A stretch of 8,724 nucleotides of DNA. It comes from UBA1151 sp963579925. Its GTDB lineage: Bacteria; Chloroflexota; Dehalococcoidia; Lucifugimonadales; Lucifugimonadaceae. Shown piece by piece: positions 1 through 5,977 of this stretch (position 1 is its first letter; each line of letters begins with the position of its first letter). The notes under the pieces are model-generated. The model searched no databases, was not told where the DNA came from, and saw nothing but the letters and a program-made list of their open reading frames with translations. Location of the stretch: assembly GCA_963579925.1 (NCBI GenBank), contig CAUZJA010000119.1, positions 1-8,724 on the forward strand. Direction: 5' to 3'. The position numbers and the translations under genes were made by a program.

Positions 1-11
1 GTAATGAATGG

Positions 12-45
12 AACGGGCGCTCATTTGGGCGCCCGTTTCGCGTTT
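12..45 (+). terminator. Rho-independent terminator of an upstream gene
   Basis: A perfect 9-bp GC-rich stem (12-20 pairs with 29-37, aacgggcgc/gcgcccgtt) with an 8-base loop is followed by a T-rich tail (ttt at 36-38 and tttt at 42-45). The T-rich side is downstream on the + strand, so it should end a rightward gene lying left of the window. The tail is interrupted by cgcg, which weakens the call a little. Confidence 0.65.
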
Positions 46-115
46 TGGGATGGGTAGGACGAAGCCATGATCGCCACACACCTATCATTTGCACCAACGC
101 ACAATGCGACCTTGT

Positions 116-223
116 GTCATTCTGAGGCTCCGCGAAGAATCTCAGCGTCGAATGAATGGATACGCCTAGTCGAACCGCACACGGCGCATCACACTGAGAT
201 TCTTCACGGGGCCTCAGAATGAC
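116..223. repeat. 30-bp imperfect inverted repeat, REP/MITE-like
   Basis: The arms 116-145 and 194-223 are reverse complements at 28 of 30 positions and are separated by 48 bases. The arm begins gtcattctgagg and ends gaagaatctcag. Similar 'cattctgag...gaagaatctc' elements are, from memory, dispersed intergenic repeats in several bacterial phyla, Chloroflexota among them. It lies between the terminator at 12-45 and the 3' end of the leftward alkA gene, a typical place for such elements. Transcribed, it would fold into a long hairpin. There is no ORF inside, so if it is mobile it is non-autonomous. The bases around it (46-115 and 224-282) show nothing else I can name. Confidence 0.6.
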
Positions 224-282
224 GGTTCAAAGTAGCCCTCGGCGACGATTTCACAGGGAGCTCAGGCCCCTGACATTCGCCC

Positions 283-1695
283 CTATCTCATCCACAACAC
301 GCTTGCAGCCAGCCCTCGCCAAGGCCGCCACCGCTCGGCCATTGCCTCAAGTTCATCGCCACGGACCCGATCCCGCCCAACCAACCGCCCTGCAGCGCGC
401 TGTAGCCCGATATCCCCGGAAGGGAATGCCTCCATGTGGCCAAACACTCGAAGGGCAATCAGGTTGGACGTCCACGGGCCTATGCCGGGGACACGCTCCA
501 ACTGAGTCAGCAGTTCTGGCAACCCATCATGGGAGTAGAGATCAACAACGCCCTCAGCAACGGCTCGCGAGAACTCCGTAATCGTCCTGATCCTGGACGC
601 TGGCATGCCGAAGTCCGTAATGTCGGCCAGAGCCAGTTCTGATGCATTTGGAAATAAATGACTCAGGTCGTATTCGCCCAATCCGGGTACGGCGCGCCCG
701 AATTGCCGAGCGAGCTTCCCGGCAAGTTGACTTGCGGCGCTCACCGAGACCTGTTGACCAACGATTACTCTGATCGATGTTTCGAAGAGGTCCCATGGAC
801 CGATATATGGCAGTCTCTTCGACGCTTGTACTAACGGACCGATCAACTCGTCATTGGACAACGCGTCATATGCGTCCGAAGTATCGATGCTCAGGCCCAG
901 TAGGGAGTGGACACGCCCCACGTCGTTCAGAAGTCCCGCATACGTGGGCAGGTGGGCGGTCAGCTCCAAGTGATTCCCGATGCTGCTGTGGGCGACCTCA
1001 ACGACTCCGGGGAACCCGCAGTTGTCGGTGACTCGGCGGTAGATGCCATCGGATATTGACTCGACTCCGGGGATGAGGCGTGGTTCAAGGAAATTCACCG
1101 CTGCCTCAAAGTCATAGCCATCGGGAGTGGGGAGTCTCAGCTTCAGCCCACCGTCTGCCACGAGCCGGTCGCTAACCCGGCGCTTCTTGCGCAGATGTGT
1201 TGGCGTAAACCGGAACGTGCCTAGCATGACCCGATTCATATGGCGGACACTCTGGAACCCGGAAGCGAACGCCACTTCGCCCATCTTGAGATCGATCTCA
1301 TCCAGCAATCGTCGGGCGAAATGAGCGCGTCGTGATTGAGCTACCTGTGCTGGTGTGGCTCCAATGTTGCGCTCAAATAGTCGTGAAAGATGTCGAGTGC
1401 TCACGCCTATTTTGGCGGCGAGGTCAAGCGTGTTATCACCGTCCATATGTCCTTCGGAGATCAGCGCCAACGCCTGTTGGACAATCTCCGGAGTGCTCCC
1501 GCCCACCAGCGTGTTCACTCGTCGGTCAGGCCGACACCGCAGACATGCGCGAAACCCTGCCGCCTCAGCAGCGAACGCAGAAGAGTACTCGGCTCGATTA
1601 CCCGGCAGTGCCCGTCCTGCGCATCCCGCCCGGCAGTAGATGCCAGTTGTGAACACCGCGTTGACTGCACGCTCACCAAGCTCTGGAAGTATCAT
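283..1695 (-). CDS. alkA: Ada-type sensor / AraC regulator / AlkA DNA glycosylase fusion
   Basis: A three-part protein of 470 residues. Residues 1-57 are an Ada zinc domain: Cys21, Cys25, Cys51 and Cys54 match the four zinc ligands of Ada, with TTGIYCR around Cys21, the methyl-phosphotriester acceptor position, and AGFRACLRCRP at the second pair. Residues about 66-165 are an AraC-type double helix-turn-helix. Residues about 180-470 are an AlkA-type 3-methyladenine glycosylase: IVGQQVS, a helix-hairpin-helix (LERVPGIGPWTSN, about 399-411) and the catalytic Asp428 in PSGDIGLQRA. It should excise alkylated bases and may act as a methylation-triggered activator of itself and of the divergent ogt. 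The same domain order occurs in mycobacterial AlkA, also next to ogt. ATG at 1695 is the only usable start after an in-frame stop at 1714-1716. The N-terminus is about 10-15 residues shorter than usual and lacks the start of the Ada fold. It ends in TAG. Confidence 0.93.
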   Translation of the reverse strand: MILPELGERAVNAVFTTGIYCRAGCAGRALPGNRAEYSSAFAAEAAGFRACLRCRPDRRVNTLVGGSTPEIVQQALALISEGHMDGDNTLDLAAKIGVSTRHLSRLFERNIGATPAQVAQSRRAHFARRLLDEIDLKMGEVAFASGFQSVRHMNRVMLGTFRFTPTHLRKKRRVSDRLVADGGLKLRLPTPDGYDFEAAVNFLEPRLIPGVESISDGIYRRVTDNCGFPGVVEVAHSSIGNHLELTAHLPTYAGLLNDVGRVHSLLGLSIDTSDAYDALSNDELIGPLVQASKRLPYIGPWDLFETSIRVIVGQQVSVSAASQLAGKLARQFGRAVPGLGEYDLSHLFPNASELALADITDFGMPASRIRTITEFSRAVAEGVVDLYSHDGLPELLTQLERVPGIGPWTSNLIALRVFGHMEAFPSGDIGLQRAAGRLVGRDRVRGDELEAMAERWRPWRGLAASVLWMR

Positions 1696-1722
1696 TCTGC
1701 ATCGGATACGGCTTCAGATGTA

Positions 1723-1773
1723 GACATATTTGGACACAATGAAACCTCTCGAAACTATAGGTCCAGATATGTC
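1723..1773. promoter_or_regulatory. Candidate operator in the divergent alkA/ogt promoter region
   Basis: The arms gacatatttggac (1723-1735) and gtccagatatgtc (1761-1773) form an inverted repeat matching at 12 of 13 positions with a 25-base spacer. It sits 28-78 bases upstream of the alkA ATG and 72-122 bases upstream of the ogt ATG. The spacer holds ctatag (1755-1760), which offers a TATAGT -10-like hexamer for alkA on the - strand and a TATA-like one on the + strand. A dimeric or paired regulator, possibly the Ada/AraC protein itself, is the obvious candidate. I see no good -35 match, and the sequence does not resemble the enterobacterial Ada box as I know it. Confidence 0.45.
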
Positions 1774-1844
1774 CATGAAATGGCTTGATCCACGCCTAAG
1801 ATTTCATCAGATGTCACACTAGTAACATTCTGGATGACCTGACA

Positions 1845-2357
1845 ATGGCAGAACAACAACACTACAAAACCTCATTTGATAGCCCGGTTGGCAAGCTGAC
1901 GCTTGTCGCCACTGATATCGGCCTTCGAGCGGTGCTATGGCCCGATGATGAGCCAAGGCGCGTCAAGCTGCCCTCTCCTATCGCTGAATCCACTGATAAC
2001 CCGATTCTCACGCGCATCGTCACTCAGTTGCAGGAATACTTCGCTGGACACCGCACCGATTTCGATCTTCCGCTTGATCTCCGAGGCACGGAATTCCAGC
2101 AACTCGCGTGGCGAAGCCTGGCGTCGATCCCCTATGGCCAGACAGCTACTTATGGCGAGCAGGCTAAGCGAATCGGCCGACCAAAAGCGGTACGAGCAAT
2201 TGGCGCCGCAAACGGGCGCAATCCCGTGTCGATAGTCCTGCCGTGTCACCGGGTGGTTGGCGCTGATGGCTCGCTCACCGGGTTCGCAGGTGGACTCGAC
2301 GCCAAGCGCCAACTCCTCGAAATCGAAGTACAGTACTCCCGCAATCCCGTTTCATAG
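1845..2357 (+). CDS. ogt: Methylated-DNA--protein-cysteine methyltransferase
   Basis: A suicide repair protein of 170 residues that transfers methyl groups from O6-methylguanine (and O4-methylthymine) in DNA to its own cysteine. The active site is PCHRVVG with acceptor Cys134. Upstream are the family's IPYGQTATYGEQAK helix-turn-helix region (about 95-108) and KAVRAIGAANGRNP (about 114-127) with the Arg finger at 117. GSLTGFAGGLDAK follows the acceptor. Length is normal. It is transcribed away from the alkA fusion gene across a 149-bp shared region, so both may be induced together by alkylation. The start at 1845 has only a weak ribosome-binding site (ggatg at 1832-1836), but the fold begins right after it (YKTSFDSPVGKLTL). 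It ends in TAG with a TAA four codons later. The aminotransferase gene starts 26 bp downstream and may be co-transcribed. Confidence 0.95.
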   Translation: MAEQQHYKTSFDSPVGKLTLVATDIGLRAVLWPDDEPRRVKLPSPIAESTDNPILTRIVTQLQEYFAGHRTDFDLPLDLRGTEFQQLAWRSLASIPYGQTATYGEQAKRIGRPKAVRAIGAANGRNPVSIVLPCHRVVGADGSLTGFAGGLDAKRQLLEIEVQYSRNPVS

Positions 2358-2383
2358 CAAGAGGCGTAACAAAAGGGCCACCA

Positions 2384-3646
2384 ATGAGTACTTCTCCCGA
2401 CCAGATCCGCGCCAAGGCAAAGCAGTTCCTCGCGGGTGGAACATTTGGCAATCCCACTGGCGAGTTGATTCTTGCGAAAGGCGAAGGAGGACGAGCATGG
2501 GATCCAGAAGGTCGTGAGTACATCGACTATCTGCTTGGGTCAGGGCCAATGCTCCTTGGGCACTCACATCCTGAGGTGACGCAGGCGGTGCAGGAAGCGC
2601 TTGAAGGCGGTACGACCTTTTTTGCGATGAACGACAAGGCCATTCTGCTGGCGGAGCAGATCGTAAGCGCCATTCCAAGTGCCGACAAAGTGCGCTTCAC
2701 CACCACCGGTACAGAGGCCACGCTCTACGCTCTGCGACTGGCTCGCGCCGCTACCGGACGCGAGAAGATCATCAAGTTTGAGGGCGGTTATCACGGCATG
2801 CATGACTATGCGCTGATGTCACTGAAGCCCTCACGCACCGCCGACTATCCGAATCCAATCCCAGACAGCCGTGGCATCCCGAAAGCCGTTGAAGAGTCCA
2901 TGCTGCTGGCGCCATATAACGATCTTGAATACGTCACGTCGCTGATTGAAGATCATCGCCACGAACTCGCAGGCGTGATCGTGGAGCCGTTTCAGCGCGT
3001 GATTCCTCCTGCGCCCGGCTTCCTTGAGGGCTTGCGCGAGGCAACTCTCACACACGATATCCCGCTCATATTCGACGAGGTTGTGACAGGCTTCAGGCTC
3101 GCGTTTGGTGGCGCTCAGGAGTACTACCGCGTCCAGCCTGACATCACTACCATCGGCAAGGTCATTGGCGGGGGATTTGCGATGGCTGCGATCACAGGAA
3201 GTGATCGTTACATGTCAGAGTTCGACCCCTCCGCATCAGATGATCCGCTGCTCCAAATCGGCACGCTCAATGGCAACCCCATCGCCGCCGCCGCCGGCCT
3301 AGCATCAATCGAAGTGTTGAAACGACCAGGTACATACGAGCGCCTCCACGAGATCAGCAACAAGATCAGCGGCGCACTTGGCTCAGCCGCGTCTGATCTG
3401 GGCATCCCTGCCCGCATTGTTGGCGACGGCCCTGTCTTCGACCTGGTCTTCACCGACAAGCCGGTCAACAACTACAGCGACATCCTGGCGTCAGACCTTA
3501 AGAAACAGGCGCAGTTCCTGATGAACCTCAGGAACCATGGCATCCTCAAAGACTCAAAGTTCTATGTGTCGATAGTGCACGACGAGGCGGATGTTGATAC
3601 ATCAGCGGAGGCATTCACAAGAGCGCTGGCTGACCTGAACCGCTAG
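2384..3646 (+). CDS. Class III PLP aminotransferase, glutamate-1-semialdehyde aminomutase-like
   Basis: A fold-type I PLP enzyme of 420 residues. TTTGTEAT (106-113) is the phosphate-binding loop, FEGGYHGMHD (132-141) matches the family's YHG motif, IFDEVVTGFR (229-238) carries the PLP-ring Asp231, and TTIGKVIGGG (255-264) carries Lys259, expected to form the Schiff base. GTLNGNP (293-299) is the second phosphate-contact segment. These are the hallmarks of the HemL group, but the N-terminal half diverges from true HemL and nothing nearby belongs to tetrapyrrole synthesis. It may therefore be an amine or amino-acid transaminase/aminomutase of unknown substrate. The start is supported by aaggg at 2373-2377, six bases ahead. 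It lies 26 bp after ogt. It ends in TAG; the frame stays open well past it, but the protein is complete there. It converges on the surface-gene block with no clear terminator between (3647-3737). Confidence 0.88.
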   Translation: MSTSPDQIRAKAKQFLAGGTFGNPTGELILAKGEGGRAWDPEGREYIDYLLGSGPMLLGHSHPEVTQAVQEALEGGTTFFAMNDKAILLAEQIVSAIPSADKVRFTTTGTEATLYALRLARAATGREKIIKFEGGYHGMHDYALMSLKPSRTADYPNPIPDSRGIPKAVEESMLLAPYNDLEYVTSLIEDHRHELAGVIVEPFQRVIPPAPGFLEGLREATLTHDIPLIFDEVVTGFRLAFGGAQEYYRVQPDITTIGKVIGGGFAMAAITGSDRYMSEFDPSASDDPLLQIGTLNGNPIAAAAGLASIEVLKRPGTYERLHEISNKISGALGSAASDLGIPARIVGDGPVFDLVFTDKPVNNYSDILASDLKKQAQFLMNLRNHGILKDSKFYVSIVHDEADVDTSAEAFTRALADLNR

Positions 3647-3737
3647 GCCACCGATCCAGCGATTTCGCCGATAAATCCATCCATTATGAGAGCTACTTTG
3701 GTCAACCACCGGGCGGCGGGGATGGCTCAATGTCAGG

Positions 3738-4001
3738 CTAACTTACTAAGCCGCTCTGCCCAAAGTTAGACGCGACAGCCGATATGTCCAGAATATCCAC
3801 GCGGCCGTCGCCGTTCATATCCACAATGCGTCCCTGCCCATCAACCCGTCCACTGATGTCCTGATCAAACGACGCTGCAACGGCGCTGATATCTCGAATG
3901 CTCACGACGCCATCACCATCCACCAGACCGGCCCTTAGCTCGACAGGTGGGAAGAACGTTGTCTGTCCATCTATCAGCAAGTTCTCAAGTTCAACTGGCA
4001 C
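3738..4001 (-). CDS. Dockerin-like / EF-hand fragment (C-terminal part of S3)
   Basis: The frame is open from the codon after the TAG at 4022-4020; a GTG at 4001 gives 87 residues, but I see no reason to think translation starts there. After a link resembling VRADGFVPVELENL it holds two calcium-loop repeats with matching tails. The first is LVDGDGVVSIRD followed by ISAVAASF; the second is DMNGDGRVDILD followed by ISAVASNFG. The second loop has all expected ligands (positions 1, 3, 5, 9 and 12). The first has Leu where the first Asp should be, so its calcium binding may be weakened. Paired loops of this kind are the core of type I dockerins, which dock enzymes on cohesins or occur alone in secreted proteins. 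No signal peptide is present, so a free product would make no sense outside the cell. Confidence 0.7.
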   Translation of the reverse strand: MPVELENLLIDGQTTFFPPVELRAGLVDGDGVVSIRDISAVAASFDQDISGRVDGQGRIVDMNGDGRVDILDISAVASNFGQSGLVS

Positions 4002-4019
4002 GAACCCGTCCGCTCGGAC

Positions 4020-4952
4020 CTAGAATCGCCAGTTTCCATCATTGACGTCAATGAATTGCAAGCTCCCAAACGCCGTCATTGGAACGATCAGCGATGATGA
4101 AGCTCCGTACGCGGTGATGAGCAAAGCGTGGTTCGCAGCGAAATACGCCGCTTGGTCCGAAACACCCTGAAGTGAAACAGCCCAGGCGATAAATGGCGAT
4201 CCATAAGTTGTCAACAAATCACTCACCACAACGGCCTCAGTGATTCCTATAGACAGCGGCCCGGTAACACGTGAGATATCAACAATCGTCACCGGTTCCG
4301 TCAGGCTCAGGACAAGAGGGCCGACAACTTGCGACAGATCAACAACACCCACCGCCTCAATGAGTGCGAGAGCCAGCGGCGGTGCGATCTGAATCAATTC
4401 AGCAATCGAAATAGGCTCAGTCAGATCGATCGCAAGAGGCGGGATCAACAGCGGCACTTCAGAGAGGTTGACAGCCTCCGAGAGGATAATCTCCATCGGC
4501 AAGATGGCCAACGGCGTATCGACAGAACGGACAGTCTCAGCTAACAGAAGCGCCAGAGGAGAGATCACCAGCGGCCCGTCCGTAACACTCACCCCCTCGT
4601 CGAGCGATATTCCCAGTGGTGGTGTTACTAGAGTTCCATCAGCAATACTCACCCCTTCGGAGAGTGTTATTCCCAGCGGTAGGATCAATAGTGGACTGTC
4701 CCAAACCGCTACAAGTTCACTAAGCGATATGTCCAATGGAGGGACAAGCAGCGGGTTGCCCGCGATGTTGACGGGCTCAGTAAGCGCGAGTTCCAAAGGC
4801 GGAACAGCAGCTGGGGCATCTAATACTGAGACTGACTCTGCGATATCTACCACCAGCGGTGCCGCGGACTGAGATGAGTCGCTCACCACTACGCTCTCGG
4901 TAAGAGATATTTCGAGCGGGAAGGCATTCGTAAAACGTACTGATTCCGCCAA
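4020..4952 (-). CDS. Tandem 20-residue repeat fragment (middle part of S3)
   Basis: The predicted 310-residue frame begins at a TTG (4952) that is probably not a start: the same frame is open back to 5024 and already contains a repeat (PAVLSRTEEL...). It consists of twelve exact-length 20-residue units (4919-4200), then a 59-residue unique segment ending NDGNWRF at the TAG. Units have Pro at 1, Glu at 8, Val (once Ile) at 10 and usually Asp or Glu at 14, with alternating hydrophobic positions that suggest short beta strands, for example PLGISLDEGVSVTDGPLVIS. No signal peptide lies in this piece; it is supplied by the upstream fragment in another frame. I do not recognise a named family. A fibrous or stalk-like extracellular part is a reasonable inference. 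Confidence 0.65.
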   Translation of the reverse strand: MAESVRFTNAFPLEISLTESVVVSDSSQSAAPLVVDIAESVSVLDAPAAVPPLELALTEPVNIAGNPLLVPPLDISLSELVAVWDSPLLILPLGITLSEGVSIADGTLVTPPLGISLDEGVSVTDGPLVISPLALLLAETVRSVDTPLAILPMEIILSEAVNLSEVPLLIPPLAIDLTEPISIAELIQIAPPLALALIEAVGVVDLSQVVGPLVLSLTEPVTIVDISRVTGPLSIGITEAVVVSDLLTTYGSPFIAWAVSLQGVSDQAAYFAANHALLITAYGASSSLIVPMTAFGSLQFIDVNDGNWRF

Positions 4953-4979
4953 CTCTTCGGTACGTGAGAGGACGGCTGG
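4200..4979 (-). repeat. Array of 60-bp coding repeats (13 units)
   Basis: Twelve units of exactly 60 bp fill 4200-4919 and a more diverged thirteenth covers 4920-4979; another partial unit (PLIDVREARTVKDG) follows in the other frame at about 4990-5035. No insertions or deletions break the 60-bp phase across 780 bp. Most units are well diverged in DNA, so the array is old. The two at about 4560-4679 look most alike and may be a more recent duplication. Confidence 0.85.
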
Positions 4980-4984
4980 CGGCG

Positions 4985-5245
4985 TTATCCGACCCCATCC
5001 TTCACAGTCCGGGCCTCGCGGACATCAATCAGAGGCGTCAGTGAGGGCGGTGACTCAATGTCGTCATTATTTTGGTCCCCATCTGCTGTGAAACCGGAAT
5101 CCGCCCCGTCTTGAGCTGCTGCAATAGTTCTGTGGCCGGAGATGGCCGAAAGAATGAGTATCCATATCAAGGAAGCCCCGACCGAGAGAGGCCAAACGGA
5201 AATCGCACCGGATGCCGAGGTTCGCCCTGGGTCGGGATGGATCAT
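4985..5245 (-). CDS. Signal-peptide fragment (N-terminal part of S3)
   Basis: 86 residues. A long polar start is followed by a hydrophobic stretch (WPLSVGASLIWILILSAI, about 18-35) and a likely signal peptidase I site at AAA/QDG near residue 45. Next comes an acidic linker (GDQNNDDIESPP) and the beginning of the 20-residue repeats (PLIDVREARTVKDG), after which the frame ends in TAA at 4987-4985. The ATG at 5245 follows the S2 TAA with no gap, so translation is probably coupled to S2. The ending makes no structural sense for a free protein. It fits the N-terminus of the repeat protein, displaced by one base. Confidence 0.65.
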   Translation of the reverse strand: MIHPDPGRTSASGAISVWPLSVGASLIWILILSAISGHRTIAAAQDGADSGFTADGDQNNDDIESPPSLTPLIDVREARTVKDGVG

Positions 5246-5563
5246 TTACGAAAAACTCAGCAGCGAGATATTTGTGCTACTGAATCCCTGTGAACTGCGC
5301 TGAACATCGGGACAATCAGCTGGTGAAATATCGGGTGTGCAAAATTCCATAAAAGTAGAAACCCGATCAATACCGCCATCAGATTGGATGATTACGAACC
5401 CCGACAAACGTATTACATCATCATTGATTACTTCCACACTTAGATTATGGAAATAATTGTCAAGATTAGGACCGCCCGCCTCAATCGCACTACAAGAGAC
5501 ACCGATCTGGAGGGCATCACTAAAGCATGGACTCTCCCCCTGTAGTGATGTTATCCAGCACAA
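5246..5563 (-). CDS. C-terminal fragment of S2
   Basis: The open frame begins with an ATG (5563) inside the out-of-frame part of the upstream fragment; its first ten or so residues (MCWITSLQGE) are probably not native. From ESPCFSD onward it aligns with the C-terminal half of S1: conserved PC, a hydrophobic strand pair around GFVIIQSDG, two further conserved cysteines and an FSS near the end. It lacks a signal peptide of its own, as expected for a downstream piece of a frameshifted gene. Its TAA is directly followed by the ATG of S3. Confidence 0.55.
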   Translation of the reverse strand: MCWITSLQGESPCFSDALQIGVSCSAIEAGGPNLDNYFHNLSVEVINDDVIRLSGFVIIQSDGGIDRVSTFMEFCTPDISPADCPDVQRSSQGFSSTNISLLSFS

Positions 5564-5927
5564 TTCGCCATCGGCCGGAAGTGCTGCTGCTCGCCAAGAA
5601 TGATGCTAGAAACTCACTTCCTCTGCTAGTTAACGCGTTTTCAAATTCCCTTCTAGTAACCAGATGCCCACTTCCATCTAATACGTCGATGGTCCAAACA
5701 CCGTGCACCTTAATCGCTGCGTCGTCGTCTAACGCGCCATCTGTCGATGCGCTAACCGACTCAATCGAACTCGCCGGGCTCGCAATTACAACGGTAATTA
5801 TCACCGCTAGACCGATCGCAAGAATGGAAAAAAGTGCGCCTGCAATAAGGGTTCTTTTTCGCAATTCTAATTTGACTTCTCCTGAAAAAAATGAGTAGAG
5901 GATATTCGGTATGAAGTGAGGGATCAT
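5520..5927 (-). CDS. N-terminal fragment of S2 with membrane anchor
   Basis: 135 residues. A positive LRKR (22-25) precedes a single hydrophobic helix (about 27-50), with an N-in, C-out topology. An acidic linker leads to the conserved strand region KVHGVWTIDV (73-82), GHLVTRREFENALTSRG and GRWRIVLDN. After ITTG the frame runs only GESML and stops at TAG, whereas S1 continues for about 100 residues. A truncated protein could in principle still be exported and anchored, but would lack all four conserved cysteines. Confidence 0.6.
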   Translation of the reverse strand: MIPHFIPNILYSFFSGEVKLELRKRTLIAGALFSILAIGLAVIITVVIASPASSIESVSASTDGALDDDAAIKVHGVWTIDVLDGSGHLVTRREFENALTSRGSEFLASFLASSSTSGRWRIVLDNITTGGESML

Positions 5928-5977
5928 GAGAATGTGAATTCGACAGTGATGCTCACGTATTGCCCTTGAGACACGAT

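Larger units (their letters stand above)
3738..5245 (-). pseudogene. S3: secreted 20-residue-repeat protein with dockerin-like end, split in three
   Basis: Three adjacent open frames read as one broken gene: a signal peptide part (5245-4985), a repeat part (5024-4020, no stop) and an EF-hand/dockerin-like part (4019-3738). The first two are joined by adding one G to the run of four at 4993-4996. The frame then passes from PLIDVREARTVKDG straight into RITPPAVLSRTEEL, which keeps the repeat spacing. The last two parts are in the same frame and are separated only by the TAG at 4022-4020. Repaired, the gene would be 1509 nt for 502 residues: signal peptide, linker, about 14 repeats, a 59-residue domain, a short beta-rich link (VRADGFVPVELENL) and two calcium-loop repeats. 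It would be exported and probably bind at the cell surface or to a polymer. Its ATG directly follows the TAA of S2, suggesting translational coupling. I cannot tell real decay from sequence error. Confidence 0.7.
5246..5927 (-). pseudogene. S2: membrane-anchored WTIDV-domain protein, frameshifted paralog of S1
   Basis: Two overlapping frames (5927-5520 and 5563-5246) together match S1 from end to end. The first carries the membrane anchor and KVHGVWTIDV (9 of 10 residues as in S1). The second carries ESPCFSD, an SC, then IRLSGFVIIQSDGGIDRVST with FC and DC, matching the four cysteines of S1. Removing one G from the run of five (5536-5540, read as C on the + strand) joins VLDNITTG to ESPCFSD and gives 226 residues, against 225 for S1 read through its TAG. 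The start at 5927 is backed by an ATGA overlap with the extended S1 frame. An AGGAG at about 5880 has no usable start behind it. The 3' half is AT-rich: 5341-5400 is 40% GC, whereas 7441-7500 in the CoA-transferase is 63%. Confidence 0.7.

Noticed and set aside
3..160. Direct repeat aatgaatgga at 3-12 and 151-160
   Set aside because: Ten bases only, with no symmetry to the inverted repeat; not convincing as a target-site duplication.
219..1788. Several + strand open frames opposite the alkA fusion gene
   Set aside because: The - strand frame carries clear Ada, AraC and AlkA motifs; the others are Arg/Ser/Pro-rich shadows.
2217..2350. Direct repeat cgcaatcccgt at 2217-2227 and 2340-2350, giving RNPVS twice in ogt
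   Set aside because: Eleven bases, in frame in both places; most likely chance or a minor C-terminal change. The protein family is complete without the second copy.
3647..3737. A terminator between the converging aminotransferase and S3 genes
   Set aside because: Only a 5-bp gattt/aaatc pairing without a T run; too weak to call.
4468..4872. A + strand repetitive open frame opposite the S3 repeats
   Set aside because: Its periodicity is the antisense image of the 60-bp coding repeats. The - strand shows the structured protein pattern and is continuous with the secretory gene.
4200..4979. A CRISPR array, because of the regular spacing
   Set aside because: Units are contiguous, 60 bp, diverged throughout and coding; there are no identical repeats with unique spacers.
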